Of a DNA stretch of 64,000 bases, positions 1 through 9,099 are shown one piece after another. A program made the position numbers and the translations under genes. Positions within the stretch are counted from its first letter, which is position 1. Each line of letters starts with the position of its first letter. The notes beneath the pieces are model-generated. The model was not told where the DNA came from. It did not search any database and saw only the letters and a list, made by a program, of their open reading frames with translations. Source of the stretch: an uncultured Bacteroidota bacterium. Its GTDB lineage: Bacteria; Bacteroidota; Bacteroidia; 2-12-FULL-35-15. The DNA lies in NCBI GenBank assembly GCA_903926385.1, contig CAIYIS010000053.1:1-64000 (forward strand). Reading direction: 5' to 3'.

Positions 1-20
1 AAATTAATAAAAATAAAACA

Positions 21-2762
21 ATGAAAAAATTAATTACAATTATGACAATATGCTTTTTGTCATTCTTAAGTATTACAAGCACAAATGCACAAATTTTTAA
101 CTCTATTCCCATTGGAGTTCCTGGATTTGGCCCTGTTGGAATAGGTACAGTAATACCTGCCTTTATACTTGATGTAAATGGTGGCGATATTAACATAAGC
201 AATGCAGCAAATGGTTACAGAATAGGACCAGGAGTTGCAGGTAGCAATTATGTACTTTGGCACAACGGAAACACAACAAATATTTTTGTTGGAGTTGGAG
301 CGGGTCTAGTTACTGCTAATGGGCAAAATACCTTTGTAGGAAATAATGCCGGTGTTATTAATACTACAGGTGGGCAAAATACGTTTGTTGGTTTTCAGAC
401 AGGACAAGCAAACATTGCTGGTTCACAAAATGCATTTTTTGGAACACGTGCAGGATGGTCGAACAATAATGTTCAAAATTCGTTTATGGGCTATGAAGCA
501 GGGTATTCAAATACTACAGGAAATCAAAATACATATATGGGATTTTGGTCTGGCGCAAGCAGCACCTCCACCATTGAAAACTCTTTTTACGGAGCACAAT
601 CTGGGTTTAACACTACAACAGGCAATAGAAATGCTTTTTTAGGAGAAGAGAGTGGTTTTTGGAACACAACAGGAACGCTTAATGTTTGCGTAGGGCATGC
701 TGCGGGTTTTTTCAACACAGGTAATAATAATACATTTGTTGGTGAAACGTCAGCACAAAATAATACAACAGGGAACAACAATGTGGCTTTGGGCTGGCAA
801 ACAGGAAATACAAATACTACAGGTGGTAATAATACTTTTATAGGTCAGGGAGCAGATGCTTCATTGCCCGGCTTAAATTTTGTAAGTGCTATTGGCTCTA
901 ACGCTGTAGTAACCACTCCTAATACTATGATTTTAGGGAATAACACTATTAATGTTGGTATTGGACTGTCTGGAGAGCCTACAGGTGTGCTTAATAAACT
1001 TGAAATAAATGCAATTAATAGTCCAACACCTAATGTGGATGATAATGCTCCAAATGGTTGTGTTGGAACCGGATTTAGTGGATTAAAATTTCGAGATTTA
1101 ACTTCTAATTCATTGCCATGTCCTTCTAATAATTTAGGTTTATCTGTTGATGCTACAGGTAATGTTATACTAGTGCCTTCGGCTACGAGTACTGGAACAT
1201 TGACAGGAGCGATTAATGGTGTGTCTATATTGGGGACTGATGTTGTTTTAGGTAATAGATGCGGAGATCCAGGTCAACCTGGCAAATTGACAAACCATCG
1301 AGAAATACCAATGAATAAAAATAATTTAATTTTTAGTGGAGATGATTTTGCAGGAGGAGATAGAATAGGTATTGGTACAATACCAGTAGCCTGTATGCCT
1401 GATGCTAAATTACAAGTTGAAAACAATGCCAATACAGGAGGGGCAATTACTGCTGGATTGTTTCACACTTATGGCAATTCATCGTCAATAATAACAAATG
1501 GAATAGATGTAAATAATAATTCAAACGGGGCTATTTTTAATTTTGGAGGCCTATTTCAAGCCTCAAAAGGGATGGATAATTTCGGTATCAATTCAATGGC
1601 TATTCTGACAACTCCTAACATTAATTGTGGCGTAAGTGGTCAAGCTGCAAATGGATTAAAAGAAAATATAGCAATTCAAGGGAATGCAACAAGCAGCGTT
1701 GGAACAAATAATTATGGTGGTAATTTTGCAGCAATGGGAACAAATACAGGAACAAATTATGGAGTAAAATCGCAAGTTTCTGGTGCTACTCAGAATTTTG
1801 GAGTATTTTCTGTTGTTAATCCTGGTTTAACTTATGGATGGTTAGGAGGATATCCTGCAGCAACTAATATTGCAGTATATGGCAATTGCGATCCGATTTT
1901 ACCTCCAGTTATTCAGCCGGTTAATTGGGCTGGCTATTTTGATGGAGATGTGAATGTAAATGGATTGTGCTGGAATACTGGAGGGGGATTTTGGATAGCT
2001 TCTGACCAACAATTCAAAAATCATATAGATAGTATACCAAATGCGCTTGGGATAATTAAACAATTGAAAGCAAAAACCTATTATATGGATACGTTGAATC
2101 AAAATGGATTAAATTTTTCCAGTAAAAAACAATATGGTTTTATTGCTCAAGATGTGCAACAAATTTTACCAGAGTTAGTGGCTGCATCGCATAAACCTAA
2201 CATGGTTGATTCATTAGGAAATATTATTACTCAAGGTTTAGATTTTATTGGATTGAACTATATTGAATTTATTCCACTTTTAACAAGAGGTATTCAAGAG
2301 CAGAGCAAAATAATTGACAGTATGAAAAACAATAACGCTGCAATGCAAAATCAAATAAATCAATTGGCACAAATGATAAACGATTGCTGCAATGCTCCTG
2401 GGCATCGTCAGATGCAAAACAATAATAATGGCGGAGGAAATAATAATGGAGGGGATAAGAGTAATCCTACTTCTTCTACTGATGTGAAATTGACTGATGG
2501 GCAAAGTATCGTTTTGGACCAAAATGTGCCTAATCCATTTGCAGAACAAACAACAATAAATTATTACTTGCCCGATAATACTGGCAAAGCGCAAATGTTG
2601 TTTTATAATGCAAGTGGTAAATTGATACAGTCGGTAGAACTTACTCAAAAAGGACAAGGCCAACTAAATGTGTTTGCACAGGATTTAACTAATGGCATGT
2701 ACACTTATACATTAGTTGTAGATGGCAAAATAGCTGCTACTAAAAAGATGGTGAAACAATAA
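21..2762 (+). CDS. Exported surface protein: 17-residue repeats, S74-type domain, type IX sorting tail
   Basis: This is a 913-residue exported protein. Residues 1-24 are a signal peptide ending in TNAQ. Residues about 87-275 hold about eleven 17-residue repeats of the pattern N-x-F-x-G-x-x-A-G-x-x-N-x-T-G-x-x, which probably stack into a beta-solenoid or autotransporter-head-like stalk. Residues about 661-760 (starting SDQQFKNHI, later YGFIAQDVQQILPELV) resemble the S74 intramolecular chaperone family of phage tail fibres. After an Asn/Gly-rich linker, residues about 832-913 (from VPNPFAEQT) are a T9SS C-terminal sorting domain. Secretion by T9SS and a surface location follow from the family; an adhesive role is inferred. 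The gene starts 20 bases into the window, so its promoter is not visible. Confidence 0.85.
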   Translation: MKKLITIMTICFLSFLSITSTNAQIFNSIPIGVPGFGPVGIGTVIPAFILDVNGGDINISNAANGYRIGPGVAGSNYVLWHNGNTTNIFVGVGAGLVTANGQNTFVGNNAGVINTTGGQNTFVGFQTGQANIAGSQNAFFGTRAGWSNNNVQNSFMGYEAGYSNTTGNQNTYMGFWSGASSTSTIENSFYGAQSGFNTTTGNRNAFLGEESGFWNTTGTLNVCVGHAAGFFNTGNNNTFVGETSAQNNTTGNNNVALGWQTGNTNTTGGNNTFIGQGADASLPGLNFVSAIGSNAVVTTPNTMILGNNTINVGIGLSGEPTGVLNKLEINAINSPTPNVDDNAPNGCVGTGFSGLKFRDLTSNSLPCPSNNLGLSVDATGNVILVPSATSTGTLTGAINGVSILGTDVVLGNRCGDPGQPGKLTNHREIPMNKNNLIFSGDDFAGGDRIGIGTIPVACMPDAKLQVENNANTGGAITAGLFHTYGNSSSIITNGIDVNNNSNGAIFNFGGLFQASKGMDNFGINSMAILTTPNINCGVSGQAANGLKENIAIQGNATSSVGTNNYGGNFAAMGTNTGTNYGVKSQVSGATQNFGVFSVVNPGLTYGWLGGYPAATNIAVYGNCDPILPPVIQPVNWAGYFDGDVNVNGLCWNTGGGFWIASDQQFKNHIDSIPNALGIIKQLKAKTYYMDTLNQNGLNFSSKKQYGFIAQDVQQILPELVAASHKPNMVDSLGNIITQGLDFIGLNYIEFIPLLTRGIQEQSKIIDSMKNNNAAMQNQINQLAQMINDCCNAPGHRQMQNNNNGGGNNNGGDKSNPTSSTDVKLTDGQSIVLDQNVPNPFAEQTTINYYLPDNTGKAQMLFYNASGKLIQSVELTQKGQGQLNVFAQDLTNGMYTYTLVVDGKIAATKKMVKQ
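281..845 (+). repeat. 51-bp coding tandem repeats (17 residues per unit)
   Basis: About eleven degenerate 51-bp units encode the N-x-F-x-G-x-x-A-G repeat of the surface protein. The DNA has diverged more than the protein pattern, with many synonymous changes. This suggests an old array held by selection on the protein rather than a recent slippage product. Confidence 0.75.
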
Positions 2763-2801
2763 GTTAATTTTGAGCCTTGCAAAAAGGTAAGTGGTAAAAA
2801 A

Positions 2802-2830
2802 CTCCGAGCAGAGATGTTCGGAGTTTTTTT
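2802..2830 (+). terminator. Intrinsic terminator, member of a dispersed family
   Basis: The left arm is CTCCGAGC, the loop AGAGAT and the right arm GTTCGGAG, followed by seven T residues. It lies 40 bases after the surface-protein stop codon and before the convergent acyltransferase. Near-identical hairpins, including the loop, recur at 44221, 46741 and 47021. Confidence 0.85.
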
Positions 2831-2858
2831 GTTGGCTATTGATTATTATTACCAAATC

Positions 2859-4001
2859 CTAAAACCTCTTTTTTAGCTTTAAAAACAGCATTTCGAAGTA
2901 ATGATAACTCACTACAGAAACAAAGCAGGTGCCTGCAAAAGCTGTTATAACCATGGCCACAAAAGCGGATTTATTCAATTGCGATAGCTCCACTCCCGTA
3001 AGATGAAGCCCAAACAAGAGGGCGAAAAATACAATCATGTGGTAGCAGTACATTCCATACGTGTATTTTCCCATGGATGAAATAAATGTAAGTCGGCTCA
3101 TTTTGTAAAAAGATTTTTCGGAAAAACATTGTTCCATGATAATAAACGAAAAGAACAGTGCAAGCACAACCGGCACAAACGAAGCCACAAGTACATAATG
3201 CGCTCCGAATTTCCAGATGTATAACCTAAGAGGAATACAAGAAATACCCACCACATAAACCAACACAATCATCCAACGCGGAATTCGCTTTATAAGGCTT
3301 ACCACTTTTTCGGATGTGGCCAAATAGGCCATTATGGCTCCCATTGCCAAATAAGTCATACACGACAGCGAATGAAATTTAAGTAGCATACCCCTACCAT
3401 CGGTATAAAAATACCGAAACCCAATGGAAGCTATAATAACCAACGCAAACGAATGAATTAAATACTTTTTTGGAATAAAAGCCACAATAAGGGGCCAGAA
3501 TAAATAAAATTGTTCTTCTACCGACACCGACCACAATACACTTAAAATAACATTTGAGATTCCGTTTTTCATAAAATCAAAATTTCCGGTAAATGTAAAA
3601 TAATACCAAGGGCTGAGGGTTGAGGTAGAAATATTCATCGGGAAATTCATGGGAACATGATTTTTTACAATGGGTATGATAAAAAGTGTAATAATCACCA
3701 CCAAATAATAAAGCGGGAAAATACGTAACACCCTCCGGGCATAAAAGTTTTTAATACTGATGCGGTTGTTTTCCTCTTTTTCTTTCAGCAATAAATACGT
3801 AATCAAAAACCCACTTAACACAAAAAAGAAACTCACTCCCATATCACCGTTTTTAAGAAAATTTTCTCTGATAAAAATATAATGACTGTTTGGGTATGTA
3901 AATCCAAGGCAAATTACAGTATGATTAACAAACACAAGCAGGAAAGCGAAAAATCGCAATCCGTCCAGATTAGGGAAATACACATTGGTTTGTTCTTTCA
4001 T
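2859..4001 (-). CDS. Acyltransferase 3 (OafA/YrhL-type) membrane protein
   Basis: This 380-residue integral membrane acyltransferase has about ten hydrophobic segments. The N-terminal FPNLDGLRFFAFLLVFVNH carries the family's D-G-x-R signature and catalytic-type His. The family motif SVSVEEQFYLFWP is also present. Members transfer acetyl or other acyl groups to sugars of O-antigen, exopolysaccharide or peptidoglycan from the inner membrane; the substrate here cannot be told. The length is normal for the core domain without a periplasmic SGNH extension. It is a single gene, convergent with the surface protein, with its own ATG at 4001. No polysaccharide genes lie next to it. Confidence 0.9.
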   Translation of the reverse strand: MKEQTNVYFPNLDGLRFFAFLLVFVNHTVICLGFTYPNSHYIFIRENFLKNGDMGVSFFFVLSGFLITYLLLKEKEENNRISIKNFYARRVLRIFPLYYLVVIITLFIIPIVKNHVPMNFPMNISTSTLSPWYYFTFTGNFDFMKNGISNVILSVLWSVSVEEQFYLFWPLIVAFIPKKYLIHSFALVIIASIGFRYFYTDGRGMLLKFHSLSCMTYLAMGAIMAYLATSEKVVSLIKRIPRWMIVLVYVVGISCIPLRLYIWKFGAHYVLVASFVPVVLALFFSFIIMEQCFSEKSFYKMSRLTFISSMGKYTYGMYCYHMIVFFALLFGLHLTGVELSQLNKSAFVAMVITAFAGTCFVSVVSYHYFEMLFLKLKKRF

Positions 4002-4362
4002 TACCAGTCCATCGGTTTTGGGCGCAATTTATTACTTTTTCCGATTGCTCAACCTGTATCACTGTTGTCAGTTTATATATTAATCGTAATTTCGCACCTC
4101 AAAAAATTGGTTCTGCAAGGTTAATGGCAGAATTTTAAAAAGTACGCAGATAGAAAATGATGGGTTAAGATAAAAAAGGTTTAGGATTGGTTTTAAGATA
4201 AAAACAGATGCCAGGCTTCGAGAGGTATAAGTGAACTCAAACGTCTTTATCATATCTCCAATCTTAAAAGTAAGAATCACTTTTATCATAATGAATCATA
4301 CTAATCAGCGTACCTATTTTTTATATCATATTAGTAGAGTTGTATAACAAAAAAAGTAAAAG
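4002..4362. other. Intergenic region between divergent genes
   Basis: This AT-rich spacer lies between the divergent acyltransferase and PaaE-like genes. A 69-codon reading frame on the minus strand (4080-4289) has no recognisable features, and I treat it as chance. I see no repeat, RNA gene or strong promoter match here. Confidence 0.4.
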
Positions 4363-5433
4363 ATGTCAAAATTTCATTCGTTGCAGGTAAGCGATATTTC
4401 GCGCGAAACCGCTGATTCAGTTTCTGTAGTTTTTCATGTTCCGGCTCCTTTGCAGGCCGAATATCATCATAAACACGGGCAATACTTAACCCTTAAATTC
4501 AATATCAATGGTGAGGAGTTGAGACGTTCGTATTCTATTTCGAGTAGCCCTGTGGCCGAAAGCGAACTGAGAATAGCCATTAAAAAAGTAAAAGACGGTA
4601 AAGTTTCGACCTATATTAACGACTCGCTGAAAGTGGGCGACACCATAGAGGTGATGACCCCGATGGGAACATTTTATACCGAAATGAACCCTGAAAACAA
4701 AAAGAAATATGTGCTTTTTGCAGGAGGAAGTGGCATTACGCCTATGTTTTCTATCCTTAAAACGGTGCTGAAAGCTGAGCCGATGAGCTCCGTTATTTTG
4801 TTTTATGGCAATAACGATGAAGCATCTATTATTTTCCAGAAACAAATAGAAGTGCTGGCTATAGCCAATTCCGACAGGTTAAACGTAATTCATGTATTGA
4901 ATAATGCACCTGCCAATCATCCTGAACTATTGCAGGGAATGATGAGCAAGGAGAAAAATCTGGACCTTATTAAAAATTATGTAGAACTAAATCCTTCGAA
5001 CGAATACTTTGTTTGCGGTCCCGGCCCTATGATGGAAAATGTGGTGGCTGCCCTTAAACACCTTTCTATTTCCGAAAACCATGTGCATGTGGAGTATTTT
5101 ACCCCACCTGTAGCTGCACCCGAAGCGCCACCCGCTCCGGCAGCAGCCACAGGCACTTTGGCCACAATAGTGCTGGATGGAGATGAACAAACTGTACACA
5201 TGTTGCCTAACGAATCGGTGCTCGAAGCGGCTCTCCGCATGGGTATGGATGCGCCTTATGCCTGTCAGGGAGGTTCGTGCTGTACCTGCCGAGCGCTTTT
5301 GCAAGAAGGCAAAGTGAACATGAAAGTAAATTATGCCTTGTCGGCTTCCGAAGTAAAACAAGGCTATATACTAACCTGTCAGAGCAGGCCAACTACCCCA
5401 ACTATTACCGTTAATTACGATAAAGGGTTGTAG
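4363..5433 (+). CDS. PaaE-like ferredoxin-NAD(P)H reductase with C-terminal 2Fe-2S domain
   Basis: This 356-residue electron-transfer flavoprotein has three modules. An FAD-binding ferredoxin-reductase domain comes first (RSYSISSS near residue 55). An NAD(P)-binding domain follows (GGSGITPMFSIL near residue 121). A plant-type 2Fe-2S ferredoxin is C-terminal, with ligands C301, C306, C309 and C339 (C-x4-C-x2-C...C). The architecture matches PaaE, the reductase of phenylacetyl-CoA epoxidase, and related reductases serving di-iron oxygenases or desaturases. No PaaABCD genes are nearby, so the partner oxygenase is unknown. It is followed after 47 bases by the HMCES-like gene on the same strand. 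A Pro/Ala linker (about residues 245-262) joins the last two domains. Confidence 0.9.
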   Translation: MSKFHSLQVSDISRETADSVSVVFHVPAPLQAEYHHKHGQYLTLKFNINGEELRRSYSISSSPVAESELRIAIKKVKDGKVSTYINDSLKVGDTIEVMTPMGTFYTEMNPENKKKYVLFAGGSGITPMFSILKTVLKAEPMSSVILFYGNNDEASIIFQKQIEVLAIANSDRLNVIHVLNNAPANHPELLQGMMSKEKNLDLIKNYVELNPSNEYFVCGPGPMMENVVAALKHLSISENHVHVEYFTPPVAAPEAPPAPAAATGTLATIVLDGDEQTVHMLPNESVLEAALRMGMDAPYACQGGSCCTCRALLQEGKVNMKVNYALSASEVKQGYILTCQSRPTTPTITVNYDKGL

Positions 5434-5480
5434 GGGTAATTTCACAATCCCTGATTTTGCCTCATGAATTAAGCAGAAAA

Positions 5481-6269
5481 ATGTGTTACGATACCAAATC
5501 AGGATTAAAACTATCGCTCAAGTACGCCAAACATAGAGGAGATGACCCGGCTGAAATTGCCGAGTTGGAGCGATTAATAAAGCTCTTTACCTTTAGTTTC
5601 GAAAAACACTATCATGTGAGCGGCTTTGCTCATCCCCAATTGATGGTATTTACTAACGAAAAACCTTTCGTTCCTCAAGGCTACGTATGGGGGCTCATTC
5701 CTCACTGGATAAAAGATAAACCTTCGGCCAACATTACCGCAAATCAAACTTTAAATGCCCGAGCAGAAACCATATTCGAAAAACCTGCTTTTCGGCAATC
5801 GGCCCGAATTAAAAGGTGTTTAATATATGTAGATGCATTTTACGAACATCATCATGCCTTTGGCAAAACATTTCCATATCATGTTTCGATGAAAGATGGC
5901 TCTCCCCTATCGCTTGCCGGTTTGTGGGACGAATGGGTGAATCGAGAAACGGGAGAAATAGTGAATACCTGCAGCATTATTACTACCACCGCAAATGAAA
6001 CAATGAGTCGGATTCACAATCATCCTAAACTGGAAGGACCTCGAATGCCGGTTATTTTGCCAAAAGATAAACAGAACGAATGGCTCAGCGAGTTCAAAAG
6101 TGATGAGGACATAAAACGATTAACCAACTTGCTTGTTCCTTTTGATGACGAGTTTCTGGAAGCATATACTGTAAGAAGATTGAAAGGTAAAGAAGCCACG
6201 GGAGATAACGAAAATGCCGAAAAAGAATATGTTTATGCCGAACTGAATGAAGAAGGCAGGCTTTTTTGA
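5481..6269 (+). CDS. HMCES/YedK-type abasic-site cross-linking protein (SRAP domain)
   Basis: This 262-residue SOS-response-associated peptidase (SRAP) protein belongs to a family that covalently traps abasic sites in single-stranded DNA through Cys2. The open frame extends upstream to a TTG at 5457, but only the ATG at 5481 places Cys at position 2 (MCYDTKSG), which the chemistry requires, so I chose it. Other family hallmarks are NARAETIFEKP (catalytic-type Asn and Glu), a YVDAFYE motif, and NHPKLEGPRMPVIL containing the conserved His. It acts in the cytoplasm in replication-coupled DNA repair. It may be co-transcribed with the preceding reductase, though no functional link is evident. Confidence 0.93.
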   Translation: MCYDTKSGLKLSLKYAKHRGDDPAEIAELERLIKLFTFSFEKHYHVSGFAHPQLMVFTNEKPFVPQGYVWGLIPHWIKDKPSANITANQTLNARAETIFEKPAFRQSARIKRCLIYVDAFYEHHHAFGKTFPYHVSMKDGSPLSLAGLWDEWVNRETGEIVNTCSIITTTANETMSRIHNHPKLEGPRMPVILPKDKQNEWLSEFKSDEDIKRLTNLLVPFDDEFLEAYTVRRLKGKEATGDNENAEKEYVYAELNEEGRLF

Positions 6270-6352
6270 TAACATAATGTGATAAACTAACTGGAAACAA
6301 AAATGTAATATATTTACATCCTGAAACAACAACATACCTATTGATATAATTT

Positions 6353-6736
6353 ATGTTTAAGAAAACCATTTTACCAGTATTGCTGGCCACTATCTGGATT
6401 AGCATTTCCGAATTTGTAAGAAATGAATTTATTTTGAAATCATACTGGACGGGGCATTATCAAAGTTTGGGTATGGTGTTTCCTTCTCAGGCCATCAACG
6501 GTGCCATGTGGGGTGTGTGGTCTCTCTGTTTTGCTATTGCCATTTACATTATCTCCAGAAAATTTTCGCTTGTACAAACCTTTTTGCTCTCTTGGTTCAT
6601 TGGTTTTGTGCTGATGTGGGTTGTTATCTGGAATATGGGAGTTTTCCCTCTTAGCATATTACCATTTGCTTTACCCCTAAGCTTGCTCGAGGCTTATTTA
6701 GCATCTTTTATTATTCACAAAATATCTGCTAAATAG
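6353..6736 (+). CDS. Small four-helix membrane protein of unknown function
   Basis: This 127-residue protein has four predicted membrane helices, at about residues 5-25, 48-70, 76-97 and 99-122, and no large soluble domain. I do not recognise the family. It resembles the many small uncharacterised integral membrane proteins of Bacteroidota. The start is the ATG at 6353, and the Lys residues at positions 3 and 4 would form a cytoplasmic N-terminus. It lies 83 bases after the HMCES gene and may be a separate unit. No function is proposed. Confidence 0.7.
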   Translation: MFKKTILPVLLATIWISISEFVRNEFILKSYWTGHYQSLGMVFPSQAINGAMWGVWSLCFAIAIYIISRKFSLVQTFLLSWFIGFVLMWVVIWNMGVFPLSILPFALPLSLLEAYLASFIIHKISAK

Positions 6737-6804
6737 AAAAGCGGTTAACTGGTTACATAAATCGCAATACGATTAAATATTCAAGATTAGTATTAAATTA
6801 TTTC

Positions 6805-6812
6805 TATTTTTG
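6805..6812 (+). promoter_or_regulatory. Bacteroidota -7 box (TATTTTTG)
   Basis: This matches the TAnnTTTG consensus exactly. It lies 121 bases before the signal-peptide ATG at 6934 and upstream of the GTG at 6841. I see no clear -33 TTTG. It would give a leader of roughly 115 nt. Confidence 0.5.
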
Positions 6813-6933
6813 CCATCCTAAGTTAAGCTTTTACAATTGTGTGCTACAAAGCCCGCACTTAGCTATTACCTGTAACAATGCGTTAAGTTGCAGCACCATC
6901 TTCAAAACTTTAAAAATAAAATTAAAAACAAGA

Positions 6934-8514
6934 ATGAAAAAATTATTATTTATTGCCGCATTGTTCACTGCATCATTGCAGGCACAAACCATTAAATACA
7001 GTTTCAGCGATGAGTTTGAAACCGTAAAAAAATATCAGGAATTGGGTTTCCGAAAACTGGATGCGCATGCCTATGCCGACTTGTATTACCGCAAAGGCGA
7101 AGGAATGATATTTCAGGTGTATGACGAAAAATTTCAGAAATTAAAAAGTCAGGAAACCGTAAAACTGCCGGAAGAAACGGATAAAGGAGGTAACGAAGGG
7201 TTGCATTATCTTAAAAATCACTTTTACTGGTTTTATGCTACCTGGGATCGTGATGAGCAAATGGAACGTTTGTTTGCACTTCCGTTCAACAGAAAAAGTA
7301 TGCAATTTGAAGGGAAATCTGTAAAAATGATTGAAACCAGCAAACTGGCAAGTTATATGGGATATGGAAAATATACCTATAACTATTCAACAGATACAAG
7401 TATGATGTTGGTTACCTATCGTGTTAAACCGAAAGAAAGAAGAGAGAAAAACATCATAGATGTAATTGGTTTTAACCTTTACAACAGTGACATGAAAATG
7501 ATTTACTCTTCCGAAATTGCGATGCCATACAGCGCTGCCGATATGGACAATCTGGATTATGAAGTGGATTCGAAAGGAAATATTTTTATGCTTACCAAAG
7601 TAAAACTGAACAATGCTGTGGAAGGAAAAGACAATTCGGACAAGAAAAATGCATGTCGTTACGAAATATGTAAAATTGACCAGAAAACAAACACTTTCGA
7701 ACGTACACCAATTACACTTGATAATAAATATGTGTACTCGGTTATTATGCAGGAAGACCGTCAGCATAATATCATCATTACCGGATATTATTCTAACAAC
7801 GAAAGAAGTGTAGGAGCAAATGGGGCCTACATTATTCGTTTGGAAATGGACAGTAAAAACTCCATCAAATCTTTAAAAACGACCTATTCCGATTTTCCAA
7901 GTGAAGTGTTGAAAGAATACGAAAGCGCCAGAACTAAGAAAAAAATGGACAAGAAAGACAAAGATGATAATTTGGAAGCATCACAGTTAACTATGCGTGA
8001 TGTTGAATTTAATGACGATGGAAGTATCCTTATTGTTGGCGAAGAGTATTATTATGTAGTTCACACCCACACCAGCAGCAGTGGTACTTACACTACATAT
8101 ACCTATTATTATAACGATATTCTGGTGCTGAAAACCGATAAAGACGGAAAAACATTGTGGTGCACAAAAATTCCGAAAGCACAAACCGGCAGCAGCAGTA
8201 ATGGGTTAGGTTTCCATTTACATCAAATTAAAGATCAAAGCTATTTCTTCTACTTGGATAATGCTAAAAATAAGAACCTGGCACTTAATCAGCCTCCAGC
8301 AGCTCACGTTTCGGGTGCGGGAGGATATTTGGCTTGTGTAAAACTTGACCAAAATGGTAAATTAACCAAACAATATGTGTTCGACTCAAAAGCAGAAGAT
8401 GTAAGACTCGACCCGGAAAGCTTTACTTCGGTTACCGACAATTTAATTGTTTGCCGATTGAGAGAAGACCGAAAAACTTCTAAAGTATTCCGATTGGAAA
8501 TACCAAATAAATAA
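6934..8514 (+). CDS. Exported protein of unknown function, probable beta-propeller-like fold
   Basis: This 526-residue protein has a signal peptide (MKKLLFIAALFTASLQAQ). The frame extends upstream to a GTG at 6841, but the ATG at 6934 begins a normal signal peptide, so I chose it. The rest is rich in Lys, Asp and aromatic residues, with alternating strand-like segments such as GNIFMLTKVKL, HNIIITGYYSNN and GSILIVGEEYYYVVH. Their spacing suggests a beta-propeller, but I recognise no named family. There is no T9SS sorting tail and no lipobox, so a periplasmic or otherwise exported location is likely. A strong terminator follows directly, so it is monocistronic. Function unknown. Confidence 0.75.
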   Translation: MKKLLFIAALFTASLQAQTIKYSFSDEFETVKKYQELGFRKLDAHAYADLYYRKGEGMIFQVYDEKFQKLKSQETVKLPEETDKGGNEGLHYLKNHFYWFYATWDRDEQMERLFALPFNRKSMQFEGKSVKMIETSKLASYMGYGKYTYNYSTDTSMMLVTYRVKPKERREKNIIDVIGFNLYNSDMKMIYSSEIAMPYSAADMDNLDYEVDSKGNIFMLTKVKLNNAVEGKDNSDKKNACRYEICKIDQKTNTFERTPITLDNKYVYSVIMQEDRQHNIIITGYYSNNERSVGANGAYIIRLEMDSKNSIKSLKTTYSDFPSEVLKEYESARTKKKMDKKDKDDNLEASQLTMRDVEFNDDGSILIVGEEYYYVVHTHTSSSGTYTTYTYYYNDILVLKTDKDGKTLWCTKIPKAQTGSSSNGLGFHLHQIKDQSYFFYLDNAKNKNLALNQPPAAHVSGAGGYLACVKLDQNGKLTKQYVFDSKAEDVRLDPESFTSVTDNLIVCRLREDRKTSKVFRLEIPNK

Positions 8515-8525
8515 AATCTAACACA

Positions 8526-8566
8526 AATATCCCCCTTAAACAATGCTTAAGGGGGATATTTTTTTT
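8526..8566 (+). terminator. Strong intrinsic terminator
   Basis: A 14-bp stem (arms AATATCCCCCTTAA and TTAAGGGGGATATT, loop ACAATGC) is followed by a run of T residues. It starts 12 bases after the exported-protein stop codon. Confidence 0.9.
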
Positions 8567-8586
8567 ACAATGGCTGTATAAGTTAG

Positions 8587-8817
8587 AATTTCCGAAATTC
8601 TAACTAGAATTGGTGCTGTACTAAATAGAATTCCTAAAATTCTAATTAGAATTCCTAAAATTGTAATTAGAATTGTTGCTGCACTAATTAGAATTCCTAA
8701 AATTGTAATTAGAATTGTTGCTGTACTAATTAGAATTCTTGAAATTCTAACTAGAATTGGTGCTGTACTAAATAGAATTGTCGCTATACTAAATAGAATT
8801 TTTGAAATTCTAACTAG
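8587..8817. repeat. 21-bp tandem repeat array, 11 units
   Basis: There are exactly eleven 21-bp units, each starting AATT and ending TAG. Two unit types are present: one with core CCTAAAATTGTAA and one with core GTTGCTGTACTAA. The plus strand has stops in every unit. The minus strand stays open and would encode heptads such as LITILGI and LFSTAPI, but that frame runs antisense through the CWC gene. It appears to be a noncoding minisatellite. A second unrelated array with the same 21-bp period is at 37361. Confidence 0.85.
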
Positions 8818-8844
8818 TTTAATCCTGATTCCAATTAAAATAAT

Positions 8845-9024
8845 ATGAAAGAAAAAATATGCCCAAGGTGCAATAAACCTTTCGAATGCAATACAAAAGA
8901 CATTAGTAAATGCCAATGTTACAGTATCCCGGTTAATGAGAAGGCCCGAACTTACATTGCCTCCCATTTTACCGATTGCCTGTGCCAAAATTGCCTCACC
9001 GAACTAAATAATCTCCATAAATAA
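8845..9024 (+). CDS. Cysteine-rich CWC-type small protein
   Basis: This 59-residue protein starts MKEKICPRCNKPFEC and carries nine Cys residues in CPRC, FEC, CQC, DCLC and QNC groupings. It ends in a C-L-C-x2-C-L segment, the pattern of the cysteine-rich CWC family (small, probably metal-binding, function unknown). The ATG at 8845 follows the 21-bp array by 27 bases. The coding sense is supported by the fit to the family pattern across the whole length. It precedes the TPR/SpoIIE gene by 75 bases on the same strand, but a -7 box in between suggests a separate unit. Confidence 0.85.
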   Translation: MKEKICPRCNKPFECNTKDISKCQCYSIPVNEKARTYIASHFTDCLCQNCLTELNNLHK

Positions 9025-9068
9025 CAAAAGTATTTTGGGGGTTATCACCATAGTGATATAGATTTTTA

Positions 9069-9076
9069 TACTTTTG
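9069..9076 (+). promoter_or_regulatory. -7 box (TACTTTTG) of the TPR/SpoIIE gene
   Basis: This is an exact TAnnTTTG match 24 bases before the ATG at 9100. The nearest TTTG upstream (9034) is too far for a standard -33 element. Confidence 0.55.
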
Positions 9077-9099
9077 TTGCCCTACAACTTATAGGCAAA

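Noticed and set aside
4080-4289. A 69-codon minus-strand frame upstream of the PaaE-like gene
   Set aside because: It has no signal, motif or promoter support, and AT-rich spacer DNA commonly contains such frames.
5457-5480. Upstream TTG start for the HMCES-like gene
   Set aside because: The family needs Cys at position 2; only the ATG at 5481 gives it.
8536-8988. A 150-codon minus-strand frame with Ile/Leu heptads across the 21-bp array
   Set aside because: It runs antisense through the well-supported CWC gene, and most of its length is the minisatellite. The heptads are simply the 21-bp unit read in frame.
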